A DNA stretch of 64,000 nt, taken from positions 434,001-498,000 of the forward strand of contig NZ_JBHZRJ010000003.1 in the NCBI RefSeq assembly GCF_043641555.1. Reading direction: 5' to 3'. This DNA comes from Saccharospirillum alexandrii_A (GTDB lineage Bacteria > Pseudomonadota > Gammaproteobacteria > Pseudomonadales > Natronospirillaceae). The notes beneath the pieces were generated by a model. That model was not told the origin of the DNA. It saw only the letters and a list, made by a program, of their open reading frames with translations, and made no database searches. Of the stretch, positions 34,726 to 42,978 are shown piece by piece; within the stretch, counting starts at the first letter, position 1, and each line of letters opens with the position of its first letter. Both the position numbers and the translations under genes were made by a program.

Positions 34726-35765
34726 TGGCTCGTACTAATACGTCCTTTTTATCACCGGTCAACCGGGCTCGCTGGTTACGATTCAAGGCCAACCGCCGGG
34801 CCTGGTGGAGTCTGTGGATTTTTACCATTGTGTTTGCGCTGTCGCTGGTGTCGGAATTGGTCGCCAATGAAGAGCCTTTGCTGATCTGGTACGAGGGCAA
34901 ACCTTACTTTCCGCTGGTACAGGATTACACCGAACTCGACTTTGGGGGCGATTTCGACCTGATGGCCGACTACCGCGACCCTTATTTGCAAGAGCTGATC
35001 GAATCCAGTGGCTGGATTCTCTGGCCACCCATCCCCTATGCCTACAACACCATCAACTACGATTTACCGAGCCCAGCGCCAAGCCCGCCGACCACCGAAA
35101 ATTGGCTCGGTACTGACGACAAGGGGCGGGATGTGCTGGCGAACGTGCTGTATGGCTTTCGGCTCTCAGTGCTGTTCGGGTTTCTGACCACGATTATCTC
35201 CGCAGTGATTGGCGTGGCTGCGGGGGCTGTGCAGGGGTTTTACGGTGGTAAGCTGGATTTGTTCATGCAGCGCTTCATGGAAATCTGGGGCAGCATGCCG
35301 ACGTTGTTTATTCTGATCATTCTGATGAGCATCGTAACTCCGAGTTTCTGGTGGCTGGTTCTGGTTGTTTTGTTGTTTGGCTGGATGGGGTTTGTTGGTG
35401 TGGTGCGGGCCGAGTTTCTGCGTACCCGTAACTTCGAATATGTGCAATCGGCCCGGGCCATGGGCATGAGTGATAGCCGGCTGATGTTTCGGCATATTTT
35501 GCCGAATGCCATGGTCGCCACCCTGACTTTTCTGCCGTTTACGCTCTCGGGGTCGATCACTATTCTGACATCGCTGGATTTTCTTGGCTTCGGCATGCCG
35601 CCCGGCTCACCATCGCTGGGTTTGTTGCTGGCGCAGGGCAAGGCGAACATTCAGGCTCCCTGGCTGGGCTTTACCGCGTTTTTCATTGTCGGCTTTATGC
35701 TGACTACCCTGATTTTCGTGGGCGAGGGCGTGCGCGATGCCTTTGACCCGCGCAAGGCGTATTGA
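34725..35765 (+). CDS. yejE: Peptide ABC importer permease YejE
   Basis: This 346-aa permease pairs with YejB. The N-terminal RWLRFKANRRAWWSLWIF and the GTDDKGRDVLANVLYGFRLS stretch are family hallmarks, followed by the EAA loop EYVQSARAMGMSDSRLMFRH. The ATG at 34725 overlaps the YejB stop; the frame is also open from a TTG three bases earlier. The ATPase gene starts 4 bp after its stop. Confidence 0.93.
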   Translation: MARTNTSFLSPVNRARWLRFKANRRAWWSLWIFTIVFALSLVSELVANEEPLLIWYEGKPYFPLVQDYTELDFGGDFDLMADYRDPYLQELIESSGWILWPPIPYAYNTINYDLPSPAPSPPTTENWLGTDDKGRDVLANVLYGFRLSVLFGFLTTIISAVIGVAAGAVQGFYGGKLDLFMQRFMEIWGSMPTLFILIILMSIVTPSFWWLVLVVLLFGWMGFVGVVRAEFLRTRNFEYVQSARAMGMSDSRLMFRHILPNAMVATLTFLPFTLSGSITILTSLDFLGFGMPPGSPSLGLLLAQGKANIQAPWLGFTAFFIVGFMLTTLIFVGEGVRDAFDPRKAY

Positions 35766-35768
35766 TGC

Positions 35769-37376
35769 ATGAATAATCCGACTTCCGAACCTCTGGTCAG
35801 CCTGGTCGATGTGTCGCTGGGCTTTGGTTTCGGCGATGCCGTAACGCCTGTGGTCGAAAACGTATCGCTGGACATTCATGCGGGCGACGTTGTTGCTCTG
35901 GTGGGTGAAAGCGGTTCCGGCAAAAGCGTCACTGCCATGTCGATCCTGCGGCTGGTACCCAGCCCGCCGTTGGTGTGGCTGGGCGGTGAAGTTCGCTGGC
36001 AGGGTGAGCGGATTGATAACAAGTCAGACCGGGATCTGCAGGCCTGGCGCGGACGCAAGGTCGGGGTGATTTTTCAGGAACCGATGACCTCCCTGAACCC
36101 CCTGCATACCATTGAAAAACAAATCGTCGAAATGGTGCAGTTGCACCACCCAGTGTCGGCACGCCAGGCCTCGGCCAAGGCGTTGAGCATGCTGGAACGG
36201 GTCGGATTGAAAGACCCATCAACCAAGCTAAAGGCCTACCCGCATCAGTTATCCGGTGGCGAACGGCAGCGGGTGATGATTGCACTGGCGCTGGTGAATG
36301 AGCCGGAAATGCTGATTGCCGATGAACCCACAACAGCACTCGATGTGACCATTCAAGCGCAGATTCTGGACCTGATTGCCGATCTGCAGCGGGAATTTGG
36401 TATGGCGGTTCTGTTCATCACCCACGATCTGACGCTGGTGCGGCGCTTCTGCCAGCAGGTAGCCGTCATGGAGCGGGGCCGGGTAGTTGAGGCCGGGCCA
36501 ACCGGTCGGGTGTTTGATGCGCCACAGCATCCCTACACGCAGGCATTGCTGGCAGCAGAACCGGGCAATCCGCCAGAGCCCCTGAAGGGTGAGCAAAAAC
36601 CGTTGCTGACCGGGCGGGATGTTCGGGTCTGGTTTCCGATTCAGCGTGGTATTCTGCGACGCACGATCGGGCATGTGAAAGCGGTTGATGGCATTGATTT
36701 TACGTTGCATGAGGGTGAATCCCTCGGTGTTGTCGGTGAGAGTGGTTCCGGAAAATCGACGCTGGCCCGCGCCATATTAAGACTCGAAGAAAGCGCGGGT
36801 GTTCTCGATTTTGAGGGACAGTCGCTGCAAGGCCTGAACCGCAAGGCATTGCGGCCAGTGCGCAAGCGCATGCAAATTGTATTTCAGGACCCCTATGGCA
36901 GCCTGAGTCCGCGGTTATCGGTGGAGCAAATTGTTCGCGAAGGGCTGGATATCCACAAGATCGGCGAGCCTGAAGAGCGTGATGCGGCGGTGATCGAAGC
37001 CCTGAAGGCGGTGGAGCTTGACCCTGAAATGCGGTTTCGTTACCCGAATGAGTTTTCTGGCGGTCAGCGCCAGCGCATCGCGATTGCCCGGGCGCTGATC
37101 ATGCGGCCGCGTTTCATTATTCTCGATGAACCCACCTCGGCACTCGACAGAACGGTGCAGTTCCAGGTGATTGAGTTGCTCAAGCGGTTGCAGGCGGAGT
37201 ACGGCTTGTCGTACTTGTTCATCAGCCACGATCTGAAAGTCGTTAAAGCCCTGTGTCATTCGGTGATGGTGATGAAAGATGGCAAAGTGGTGGAACAGGG
37301 CCCCGCCGAACAGGTGTTTAATTTCCCCCAAAACCCCTACACTCAAGCCTTGCTCGAAACCGCCTTTGCGGTTTGA
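35769..37376 (+). CDS. yejF: Peptide ABC importer double ATPase YejF
   Basis: The 535-aa protein has two complete ABC domains. Each carries a Walker A motif (GESGSGKSVT and GESGSGKSTL), a signature (LSGGERQR and FSGGQRQR) and a Walker B (LIADEPTTALD and IILDEPTSALD). It powers YejB/YejE import of peptides delivered by YejA. It is the last gene of the yejABEF operon and is followed by a dispersed palindromic repeat that may act as a transcript end. Confidence 0.95.
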   Translation: MNNPTSEPLVSLVDVSLGFGFGDAVTPVVENVSLDIHAGDVVALVGESGSGKSVTAMSILRLVPSPPLVWLGGEVRWQGERIDNKSDRDLQAWRGRKVGVIFQEPMTSLNPLHTIEKQIVEMVQLHHPVSARQASAKALSMLERVGLKDPSTKLKAYPHQLSGGERQRVMIALALVNEPEMLIADEPTTALDVTIQAQILDLIADLQREFGMAVLFITHDLTLVRRFCQQVAVMERGRVVEAGPTGRVFDAPQHPYTQALLAAEPGNPPEPLKGEQKPLLTGRDVRVWFPIQRGILRRTIGHVKAVDGIDFTLHEGESLGVVGESGSGKSTLARAILRLEESAGVLDFEGQSLQGLNRKALRPVRKRMQIVFQDPYGSLSPRLSVEQIVREGLDIHKIGEPEERDAAVIEALKAVELDPEMRFRYPNEFSGGQRQRIAIARALIMRPRFIILDEPTSALDRTVQFQVIELLKRLQAEYGLSYLFISHDLKVVKALCHSVMVMKDGKVVEQGPAEQVFNFPQNPYTQALLETAFAV

Positions 37377-37400
37377 CTGTTCAGTGGCTGGGTCCGCATC

Positions 37401-37503
37401 AGCTACCGAAGGTGCCTCTGCGGGGTCGGCGTGAATCCATCCCTGGAGCCTAGGCCGCAAAATCCCTGTTGCGGACTACCCCGCAGAGACACCTTCGGCA
37501 CCC
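37401..37503 (-). repeat. Dispersed intergenic palindromic repeat, copy 2
   Basis: The arms at 37404-37425 and 37479-37500 pair almost perfectly. The interior, read on the minus strand, shares GTAGTCCGCA, CAGGGAT and GGATGGATTCACGCC with copy 1 at 5974-6078. The copy is therefore inverted relative to the first. It lies downstream of yejF and before the EamA gene. Confidence 0.8.
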
Positions 37504-37561
37504 GCTGCTCGCATTTGTCTACACCACTATTTGAGTAATTAACCTGTTAAAAGGAAACCTG

Positions 37562-38440
37562 ATGTCCCTACCCAAACTGGATCATCGCCAGGGAGTCTTG
37601 ATCGCCGCACTGGGTGTGCTGGTGCTCAGTTTTGATGCGTTGCTGGTGCGTCTCGCCGCTACCGATCCAATGAACATCGCCTTCTGGCGGGGTACTTTGA
37701 TTTTCATGTCGGTGACGGCGTTTATTCAGCTTAGTGGTAACCGCAAGCAATGGCGGCTGTACCGGGCGCATGGTGGCGCAGCGTTGCTGGTTACGGTGCT
37801 CTATGGCATCAACTCGGGGCTGTTTGTCTTCAGTGTCAGCCATACCACCGCGGCCAACACCGTGGTAATTCTGAGCAGTTCTGCGTTTTTTGCCGCTTTC
37901 TTTTCATGGCTACTGCTGCGTGAACGGGTGGCGTTGCGGACCTGGGTTGCCATTGCCGTGTCGGTAGCCGGTGTGTTGGTGGTGTTCTCAGGGTCACTGG
38001 GTAAGCCCGGTAGCCTGGGGGATTTGCTGGCGATCATTCTGGCATTGTTGATGGGGCTGACGCTCACACTGCTGCGGCGTATGCCGGATTTGCCAAAGAT
38101 GCCGGTCGTTGCCTGCAGCGGCATTGTACTGGCCATACTGACCTGGCCGTTATCGTCTCCATTGGGCCTAGAGCCAGCTCAGTACGGATGGCTCGCGGTC
38201 ATGGGGTTGGTGCAGATGCCGATTGCCTCGGTGTTGTTGATGATGGCGACGCGCTATTTGCCTTCCCCGGAAGTCAGCCTGTTTCTGCTGATCGAAACCG
38301 TATTGGGACCGGTTTGGGTGCTGTGGGTATTGAATGAGGCGGTGCCGCCACTGACGCTGGTCGGGGGCAGTGCCATTCTGGGCGCGGTGGCGGTGCATTC
38401 ATGGTTGTCGATGCGACGGGAAACCAGGGGTGCTATCTAG
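37562..38440 (+). CDS. EamA/DMT-family transporter
   Basis: The 292-aa protein has about ten hydrophobic segments in two EamA repeats. The first repeat includes RLAATDPMNIAFWRGTLIF and the second IVLAILTWPLSSPLG... with LIETVLGPVWVLWVLNEAVPP, which is typical of the RhaT/YdcZ-like drug/metabolite exporter group. Such proteins export amino acids, amines or other metabolites, and the substrate cannot be predicted here. AAAGGAAA precedes the ATG. It is apparently monocistronic. Confidence 0.88.
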   Translation: MSLPKLDHRQGVLIAALGVLVLSFDALLVRLAATDPMNIAFWRGTLIFMSVTAFIQLSGNRKQWRLYRAHGGAALLVTVLYGINSGLFVFSVSHTTAANTVVILSSSAFFAAFFSWLLLRERVALRTWVAIAVSVAGVLVVFSGSLGKPGSLGDLLAIILALLMGLTLTLLRRMPDLPKMPVVACSGIVLAILTWPLSSPLGLEPAQYGWLAVMGLVQMPIASVLLMMATRYLPSPEVSLFLLIETVLGPVWVLWVLNEAVPPLTLVGGSAILGAVAVHSWLSMRRETRGAI

Positions 38441-38466
38441 GTGCTGGTATGGCTGGAAAGGGCAGG

Positions 38467-38472
38467 TATAAT
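38467..38472 (+). promoter_or_regulatory. Candidate -10 box for slyD
   Basis: A perfect TATAAT lies 56 bp before the slyD start codon. No good -35 is seen at the usual distance. Confidence 0.35.
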
Positions 38473-38527
38473 GCGCGCTTTGGAAGTTCAGTGCTTCCTC
38501 CGGCCCGACGTTGATAACAGGTGAAGT

Positions 38528-39010
38528 ATGCCCATCGAAAAGAATACCGTAGTGACGTTTCACTACATACTGAGTGATGAAGCCGGTGAAACGGTGGAAT
38601 CCAGCCGCAGTGGCGAACCCAGTGTTTATCTGCACGGGCATGGTGGCATTTTGCCCGGCCTGGCTGAAGCACTGACCGGCAAGGAGGCGGGCGAATCGGT
38701 AAGCGTTACCCTGACACCCGATCAGGCATACGGTCCGCGCAAACCGGACGCGATTCAGCGTGTCCCTGCCAAGCACCTGATGGGTGCCAAAAAATGGAAG
38801 CCGGGGATGATCGCTCAGGTGAACACCGAGCAGGGCCCCCGCCATGTACTGGTGGCCAAAGTCGGGCATAAGTTCATTGATGTGGACACCAACCATCCGC
38901 TGGCCGGTAAAACCCTGACCTTTGATGTGGAAGTGGTCAGCTTGCGGGATGCTGAACCTGAAGAAATAGCACATGGTCACGTGCATGGCGCCGGTGGTCA
39001 CCACCACTGA
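38528..39010 (+). CDS. slyD: FKBP-type peptidyl-prolyl isomerase SlyD
   Basis: The 160-aa protein combines an FKBP fold with an inserted IF chaperone domain (residues ~70-128), as in SlyD. Signatures include TVVTFHYILSDEAGETVESS, LHGHGGILPGLAEAL and TPDQAYGPR. The C-terminus is short and histidine-rich (HGHVHGAGGHHH), a reduced form of the metal-binding tail of E. coli SlyD, which delivers nickel to hydrogenase. It speeds proline isomerisation and binds unfolded proteins in the cytoplasm. A bidirectional terminator follows. Confidence 0.92.
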   Translation: MPIEKNTVVTFHYILSDEAGETVESSRSGEPSVYLHGHGGILPGLAEALTGKEAGESVSVTLTPDQAYGPRKPDAIQRVPAKHLMGAKKWKPGMIAQVNTEQGPRHVLVAKVGHKFIDVDTNHPLAGKTLTFDVEVVSLRDAEPEEIAHGHVHGAGGHHH

Positions 39011-39040
39011 GGTGCCCGCGCGCCTTGCTTTGTTCAATAA

Positions 39041-39062
39041 AAAAGGGCCTTGAGGCCCTTTT
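39041..39062. terminator. Bidirectional terminator between slyD and tpx
   Basis: AAAAGGGCC-TTGA-GGCCCTTTT is a strong GC stem flanked by an A-run on one side and a T-run on the other. It serves the two convergent genes. Confidence 0.9.
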
Positions 39063-39084
39063 TAATGTACGGAAACTGCCTGGT

Positions 39085-39582
39085 TCAGCCTACGGCTTTC
39101 AGCGCTGCATCGTAGTTCGGTTCATCGGCAGTCTCGGCGACCAGTTCGGTATGGGCCACCTTGCCGTCTTTGATGACCACAACGGAACGCGCCATCAAGC
39201 CTTTAAGCGGGCTGTCTGCAATGGTCACACCGTAGTCTTTACCAAAGGATTCGCTGCGGAAGACAGAGGCGTTGGTAACGCGCTCCAGGCCTTCGGCGCC
39301 ACAAAAACGCTGCATCGCAAACGGCAGGTCGGCCGAGACGCAAACGACCTCCACGCCATCCAGATTGCTCAGTGCTTCGTTGAACTTGCGTACCGAGGTC
39401 GCGCAAGTGGGGGTGTCAACGCTGGGGAATATGTTCAGTACCACGGTTTTACCGGCCAGGTCGCTGAGCTTCAGGTCCGACAGGTCGGTTTTGGTCAGTG
39501 TGAAGTCGGGGGCGTTGGCGCCGACAGCGGGCAGATCGCCAACGGTGTTAACCGGGTTGCCTTGCAGGGTAATTTTAGCCAT
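39085..39582 (-). CDS. tpx: Thiol peroxidase Tpx
   Basis: This 165-aa atypical 2-Cys peroxiredoxin reduces lipid and hydrogen peroxides using thioredoxin. The peroxidatic cysteine lies in PSVDTPTCATSVRKFNE (Cys61) and the resolving cysteine in MQRFCGAEG (Cys95), the Tpx spacing. The N-terminus (MAKITLQGNPVNTVGDLPAVG) and length match the family. It is convergent with slyD and stands alone. The divergent threonine aldolase starts about 190 bp away. Confidence 0.95.
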   Translation of the reverse strand: MAKITLQGNPVNTVGDLPAVGANAPDFTLTKTDLSDLKLSDLAGKTVVLNIFPSVDTPTCATSVRKFNEALSNLDGVEVVCVSADLPFAMQRFCGAEGLERVTNASVFRSESFGKDYGVTIADSPLKGLMARSVVVIKDGKVAHTELVAETADEPNYDAALKAVG

Positions 39583-39769
39583 TGCGGGTGGTCTCCCTTT
39601 AAAAAATAGGTTGTATAAAACGAAGGTGCGAACCCGGCAGTGTAGTCAATACAGCGAAAATCGGGTTACACGGTATTATCACTGTACGGAAGTGGGGTGT
39701 TTTTGGTTGAATGCAATGCCAGAGTCTCCCCGGACCCGCGTTTTAAGCACACCGCAAACAGGACATCCT

Positions 39770-40798
39770 ATGAGTCATGCAAAGCAAGAGCCGCTGATCG
39801 ATTTGCGCAGCGATACCGTTACCCGGCCGACCGACGCCATGCGCGACGTCATGGCCCGCGCCGAAGTCGGCGACGATGTGTTTGGCGACGACCCCAGCAT
39901 TAACCGGCTAGAGGCCCGCATGGCCGATCTGACCGGTAAAGAAGCCGCGCTGCTGCTGCCAACCGGCACTCAGAGCAACCTGGTGGCCTTGCTCAGCCAT
40001 TGCCAGCGTGGCGACGAGTACCTAGTGGGTCAGAATTACCATACCTATTACTACGAGGCCGGCGGTGCTGCCGTGCTGGGTAGCATTCAGCCCCAGCCTA
40101 TGCCGGTGCAGGCCGATGGCACACTGCCGCTGGATACTCTGCTGCAGATGATCAAGCCCGATGACAGTCATTTTGCGCGCAGCCGGCTGATTGCCCTGGA
40201 AAACACCCATGGTGGCCGGATCATGCCGCGTGAGTTTATCGGGCGAGTGCGGCAACTGGCCGACCAACACGGGCTTAAGGTTCATTTGGACGGTGCCCGG
40301 TTGTTTAATGCGGCCGTCGCCAGCGGTCAGTCGCTGGCTGAGCTGTCGCAATCGGCCGATTCGGTCAGTATTTGTTGTTCGAAAGGGCTGGGTGCGCCCA
40401 TGGGTTCGGTGCTGGTTGGCTCGGCCCAGCTGATAAAGCAGGCTCGGCGCTGGCGCAAGATGGTCGGTGGTGGCATGCGCCAGGCGGGCATTATCGCCGC
40501 GGCTATCGATCACGCACTGGATCATCACGTCGACCGCCTGGCTGACGACCATGCCAATGCGGAGCGGTTGCACGCTGAACTGAGCGTATTGCCGGGCATC
40601 ATCAGTGCCACGGTCAACACCAACATGGTGTACATCGAGCTCGAATCGCACGAAAAGGGGCTGGCGTTGCAGGCCGCACTGAAAGAGCGCGGTATTTTAA
40701 CGGCGGGCGGTCAGAAAATACGGCTGGTGACCCACCTGGACATAACTGCCAGTATGATCGACCGTTTTGTCGCAACGGTGGCTGAGGCCCTTAGCTAG
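39770..40798 (+). CDS. ltaE: Low-specificity L-threonine aldolase
   Basis: The 342-aa PLP enzyme cleaves L-threonine and allo-threonine to glycine and acetaldehyde. The N-terminus DLRSDTVTRPTDAMRDVMA, GDDVFGDDPSIN and the PLP region HLDGARLFNAAVASG are clear, with the Schiff-base lysine in SICCSKGLGAPMGSVL. The frame is open for 166 more codons upstream, but those run antisense through tpx, and homology begins at the ATG at 39770. It overlaps the convergent kinase-like gene by four bases at its 3-prime end. Confidence 0.93.
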   Translation: MSHAKQEPLIDLRSDTVTRPTDAMRDVMARAEVGDDVFGDDPSINRLEARMADLTGKEAALLLPTGTQSNLVALLSHCQRGDEYLVGQNYHTYYYEAGGAAVLGSIQPQPMPVQADGTLPLDTLLQMIKPDDSHFARSRLIALENTHGGRIMPREFIGRVRQLADQHGLKVHLDGARLFNAAVASGQSLAELSQSADSVSICCSKGLGAPMGSVLVGSAQLIKQARRWRKMVGGGMRQAGIIAAAIDHALDHHVDRLADDHANAERLHAELSVLPGIISATVNTNMVYIELESHEKGLALQAALKERGILTAGGQKIRLVTHLDITASMIDRFVATVAEALS

Positions 40799-41592
40799 CT
40801 AACCCGGCTCCAGTTCTCGTACCACTGTTCGGCACTGGTCGAGGTGGCCCTGGCAAGCCTGGGGTTGGCCCGGTACCAGACCATGGCCAGCGCACTCATA
40901 AGGCATTGTGCCTCGCGCAGCCTGGGCGCACTGATGCCCAGGTTCTCGGCCAGTGTCTGTGCCTGGGGTTCGCAGAGCTCGAACCCCAGGCACAGGCCTG
41001 CCAGATCCATCGCCGGGTCGCCTGCAGCGGCAAATTCCCAGTCCAGCAGTGTCCATTCCGGCCCCTTTACCCGTAAATTCCCCGGGTGCCAGTCGTGATG
41101 ACACAAAACTGGCTGCTTAACAAAACGGTAGTCCCGGCACTGATCGAGAAGGAACGTATGAATATGAGCCGGCAGGGGTTTGGCATGGGTGAGCAAATGC
41201 TGGATCTGTATGGCCACGTTCAGGGGCTCGCCCTGGGGCCGGTGATGGTGCACTTGCTTTAACGCCAGTGTCAGAAACTCCAGGTCGGCGTCATCACCGC
41301 TGGGCGCAGCATCGCCCTGGGCCCAGTGACACAGCTGCCAGCGCGGACAAGCGGCAATGAGCTTAGGTGACCAGGGTTCGTTGCTGAGGTTCAGCAAGAT
41401 GTTGATTTCACGGCGCCTGTCGACCCCGAGTGATGGCACCTCGGGGTGGTTTAGCCGCAATGCCACTTGCTGTGACGGACTCTTAATCTGAAACAGACGG
41501 TTGCACTCACCACCGGGCCAGGCCGTTATCGTCAGTGGCCCGGGCAGGGTGTCTTTGATCTCGTTCAGGGCTGCAAACAGCGCAATAGTCAT
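40795..41592 (-). CDS. Aminoglycoside/choline/thiamine kinase-like phosphotransferase
   Basis: The 265-aa protein has the APH/choline-kinase fold. The catalytic loop is HHDWHPGN (H-x-D-x4-N) and the metal-binding segment is LLDWEFAAAGDPAMDLA. The overall form resembles thiamine kinase ThiK (YcfN), which phosphorylates salvaged thiamine. It faces a TPP riboswitch and thiamine importer about 150 bp away on the other strand, which supports a thiamine-salvage role. The sequence alone does not exclude choline or another small alcohol as substrate, so no gene symbol is given. Confidence 0.75.
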   Translation of the reverse strand: MTIALFAALNEIKDTLPGPLTITAWPGGECNRLFQIKSPSQQVALRLNHPEVPSLGVDRRREINILLNLSNEPWSPKLIAACPRWQLCHWAQGDAAPSGDDADLEFLTLALKQVHHHRPQGEPLNVAIQIQHLLTHAKPLPAHIHTFLLDQCRDYRFVKQPVLCHHDWHPGNLRVKGPEWTLLDWEFAAAGDPAMDLAGLCLGFELCEPQAQTLAENLGISAPRLREAQCLMSALAMVWYRANPRLARATSTSAEQWYENWSRVS

Positions 41593-41738
41593 AAGCGGAT
41601 ACCGAAAATACCTGTGCCCATTGTGTCAGAAGTTGGGTTTCCCTGGCGACTTCAGTAGAATGCACGCCAGTCGGGCGCTGTTGGAGCCCGGCCAGAGCAC
41701 GTCAGAGAGGCTCATTGACTCTTTGACGGCTCGCAGCG

Positions 41739-41845
41739 TTCTCGCCGGGGTGCCTACTGCGGTGCTTGCCGAACCAGGCAAGCCACAGGGCTGAGACTCA
41801 CCCGCCGAACCTGAACCAGTTAATGCTGGCGTAGGGAGTTGAGAC
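41739..41845 (+). ncRNA. TPP riboswitch (THI element)
   Basis: The conserved core is present: GGGGTGCC near 41747, CTGAGA at 41791-41796, and ACCTGAACCAGTTAATGCTGG followed by CGTAGGGA to 41837. P1 is closed by TCTC (41740-41743) with GAGA (41841-41844). The optional P3 arm is extended and contains GCTTGCC/GGCAAGC. A GC hairpin CCCGGG-CTCT-CCCGGG (41857-41872) follows as a possible expression platform, without a T-run. It leads into the thiamine ABC importer and should shut it off when TPP is abundant. Confidence 0.95.
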
Positions 41846-41975
41846 GACAGGTGGGACCCGGGCTCTCCCGGGCTGGGTCTGCACCGATCAACCTTTCCCC
41901 TATGAGTACGTTGGCAATTTAGCCCACGACTCGTGCGCCGGTCATTGTGATGTTAAACATTGAACCGGAATGCTT

Positions 41976-42965
41976 ATGATGATTGTAAAACCTGCCGCAG
42001 CGACGGCATCCCTGATGACACTGGCGTTGGCGGCCCATGCCGAGCCCCTGACAGTCTATACCTACGAGTCCTTTGTCTCCGAGTGGGGCCCGGGGCCCCA
42101 GATTGAAGCGGGCTTCGAAGCGCAATGCAGCTGTGATGTTGAGTTCATTGGCCTTGAAGACGGTGTGGCCCTGCTTAACCGCTTGCGCCTTGAAGGGTCA
42201 TCCGGCCAGGCAGATATTCTGCTCGGCATCGATGACGCCCTGATTGCTGAGGCTCGCGCCTTGAACCTGACGCTCCCCCACGGGCTGGACACCAGCCACC
42301 TGAGCTTGCCTTACGACTGGCAGGACGCCGAATTTGTACCCTACGACTACGGTCATTTTGCCTTTGTTTACGACCAGACACGCGTCGATAACATGCCTAC
42401 CTCGCTCGAAGAGCTGGTCTACGACTCCGACCTCAGTGTGATTTATCAGGACCCACGCGTCAGCACCCCCGGTCAGGGGCTGATGTTGTGGATGAAATCG
42501 GTATTTGGCGACGATGCCGATGATGCCTGGACAACCCTGCAGGAGCGCGTGGTCACGGTTACTCCGGGCTGGAGCGAGGCCTATGCCCTGTTTCAGGAAG
42601 GCGAGAGCGATGTCGTACTCAGCTATACAACGTCTCCGGCCTACCACATGACTTTTGAAGACACCGATCAGTATCAGGCGGCCGAATTCAGCGAAGGTCA
42701 TTATGCGCAGATTGAAGTGGCGGCGGCTCTGGCCTCGTCTGATCAGCCGGAACGGGCGCGTGAGTTTCTGGCCTTTCTGATCAGCAAACCGGCTCAGGAT
42801 GTGATGGCCGGTACCAACTGGATGTGGCCAGTGCTGGACGGCGCCGAGACGCCCGAAGCTTACGACAGCATGGCCAGACCTGAAACCCTTTACTTCGACA
42901 GTGAAACCGTCGCCGAAAACCGCCGTAACTGGATTCGCGAATGGCGCACAGCGGCCAGCCAGTAA
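41976..42965 (+). CDS. thiB: Thiamine ABC importer binding protein ThiB
   Basis: The 329-aa protein is a periplasmic binding protein for thiamine and TPP. A signal peptide ends in LALAAHA before EPLTVYTYESF, and the mature opening is the ThiB hallmark (YTYESFVSEWGPGP). The segment LLGIDDALIAEARALNL and the PGQGLMLWMKSVFG stretch are typical. ATGs occur at 41970, 41976 and 41979; the second gives the better distance to GGA at 41967-41969. It lies downstream of the TPP riboswitch and just ahead of the permease gene. Confidence 0.92.
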   Translation: MMIVKPAAATASLMTLALAAHAEPLTVYTYESFVSEWGPGPQIEAGFEAQCSCDVEFIGLEDGVALLNRLRLEGSSGQADILLGIDDALIAEARALNLTLPHGLDTSHLSLPYDWQDAEFVPYDYGHFAFVYDQTRVDNMPTSLEELVYDSDLSVIYQDPRVSTPGQGLMLWMKSVFGDDADDAWTTLQERVVTVTPGWSEAYALFQEGESDVVLSYTTSPAYHMTFEDTDQYQAAEFSEGHYAQIEVAAALASSDQPERAREFLAFLISKPAQDVMAGTNWMWPVLDGAETPEAYDSMARPETLYFDSETVAENRRNWIREWRTAASQ

Positions 42966-42978
42966 GGATAGCCAGGCT

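Noticed and set aside
39272..39769. Long upstream extension of the threonine aldolase reading frame
   Set aside because: It lies antisense to tpx, has no family similarity, and the ATG at 39770 begins the conserved enzyme.
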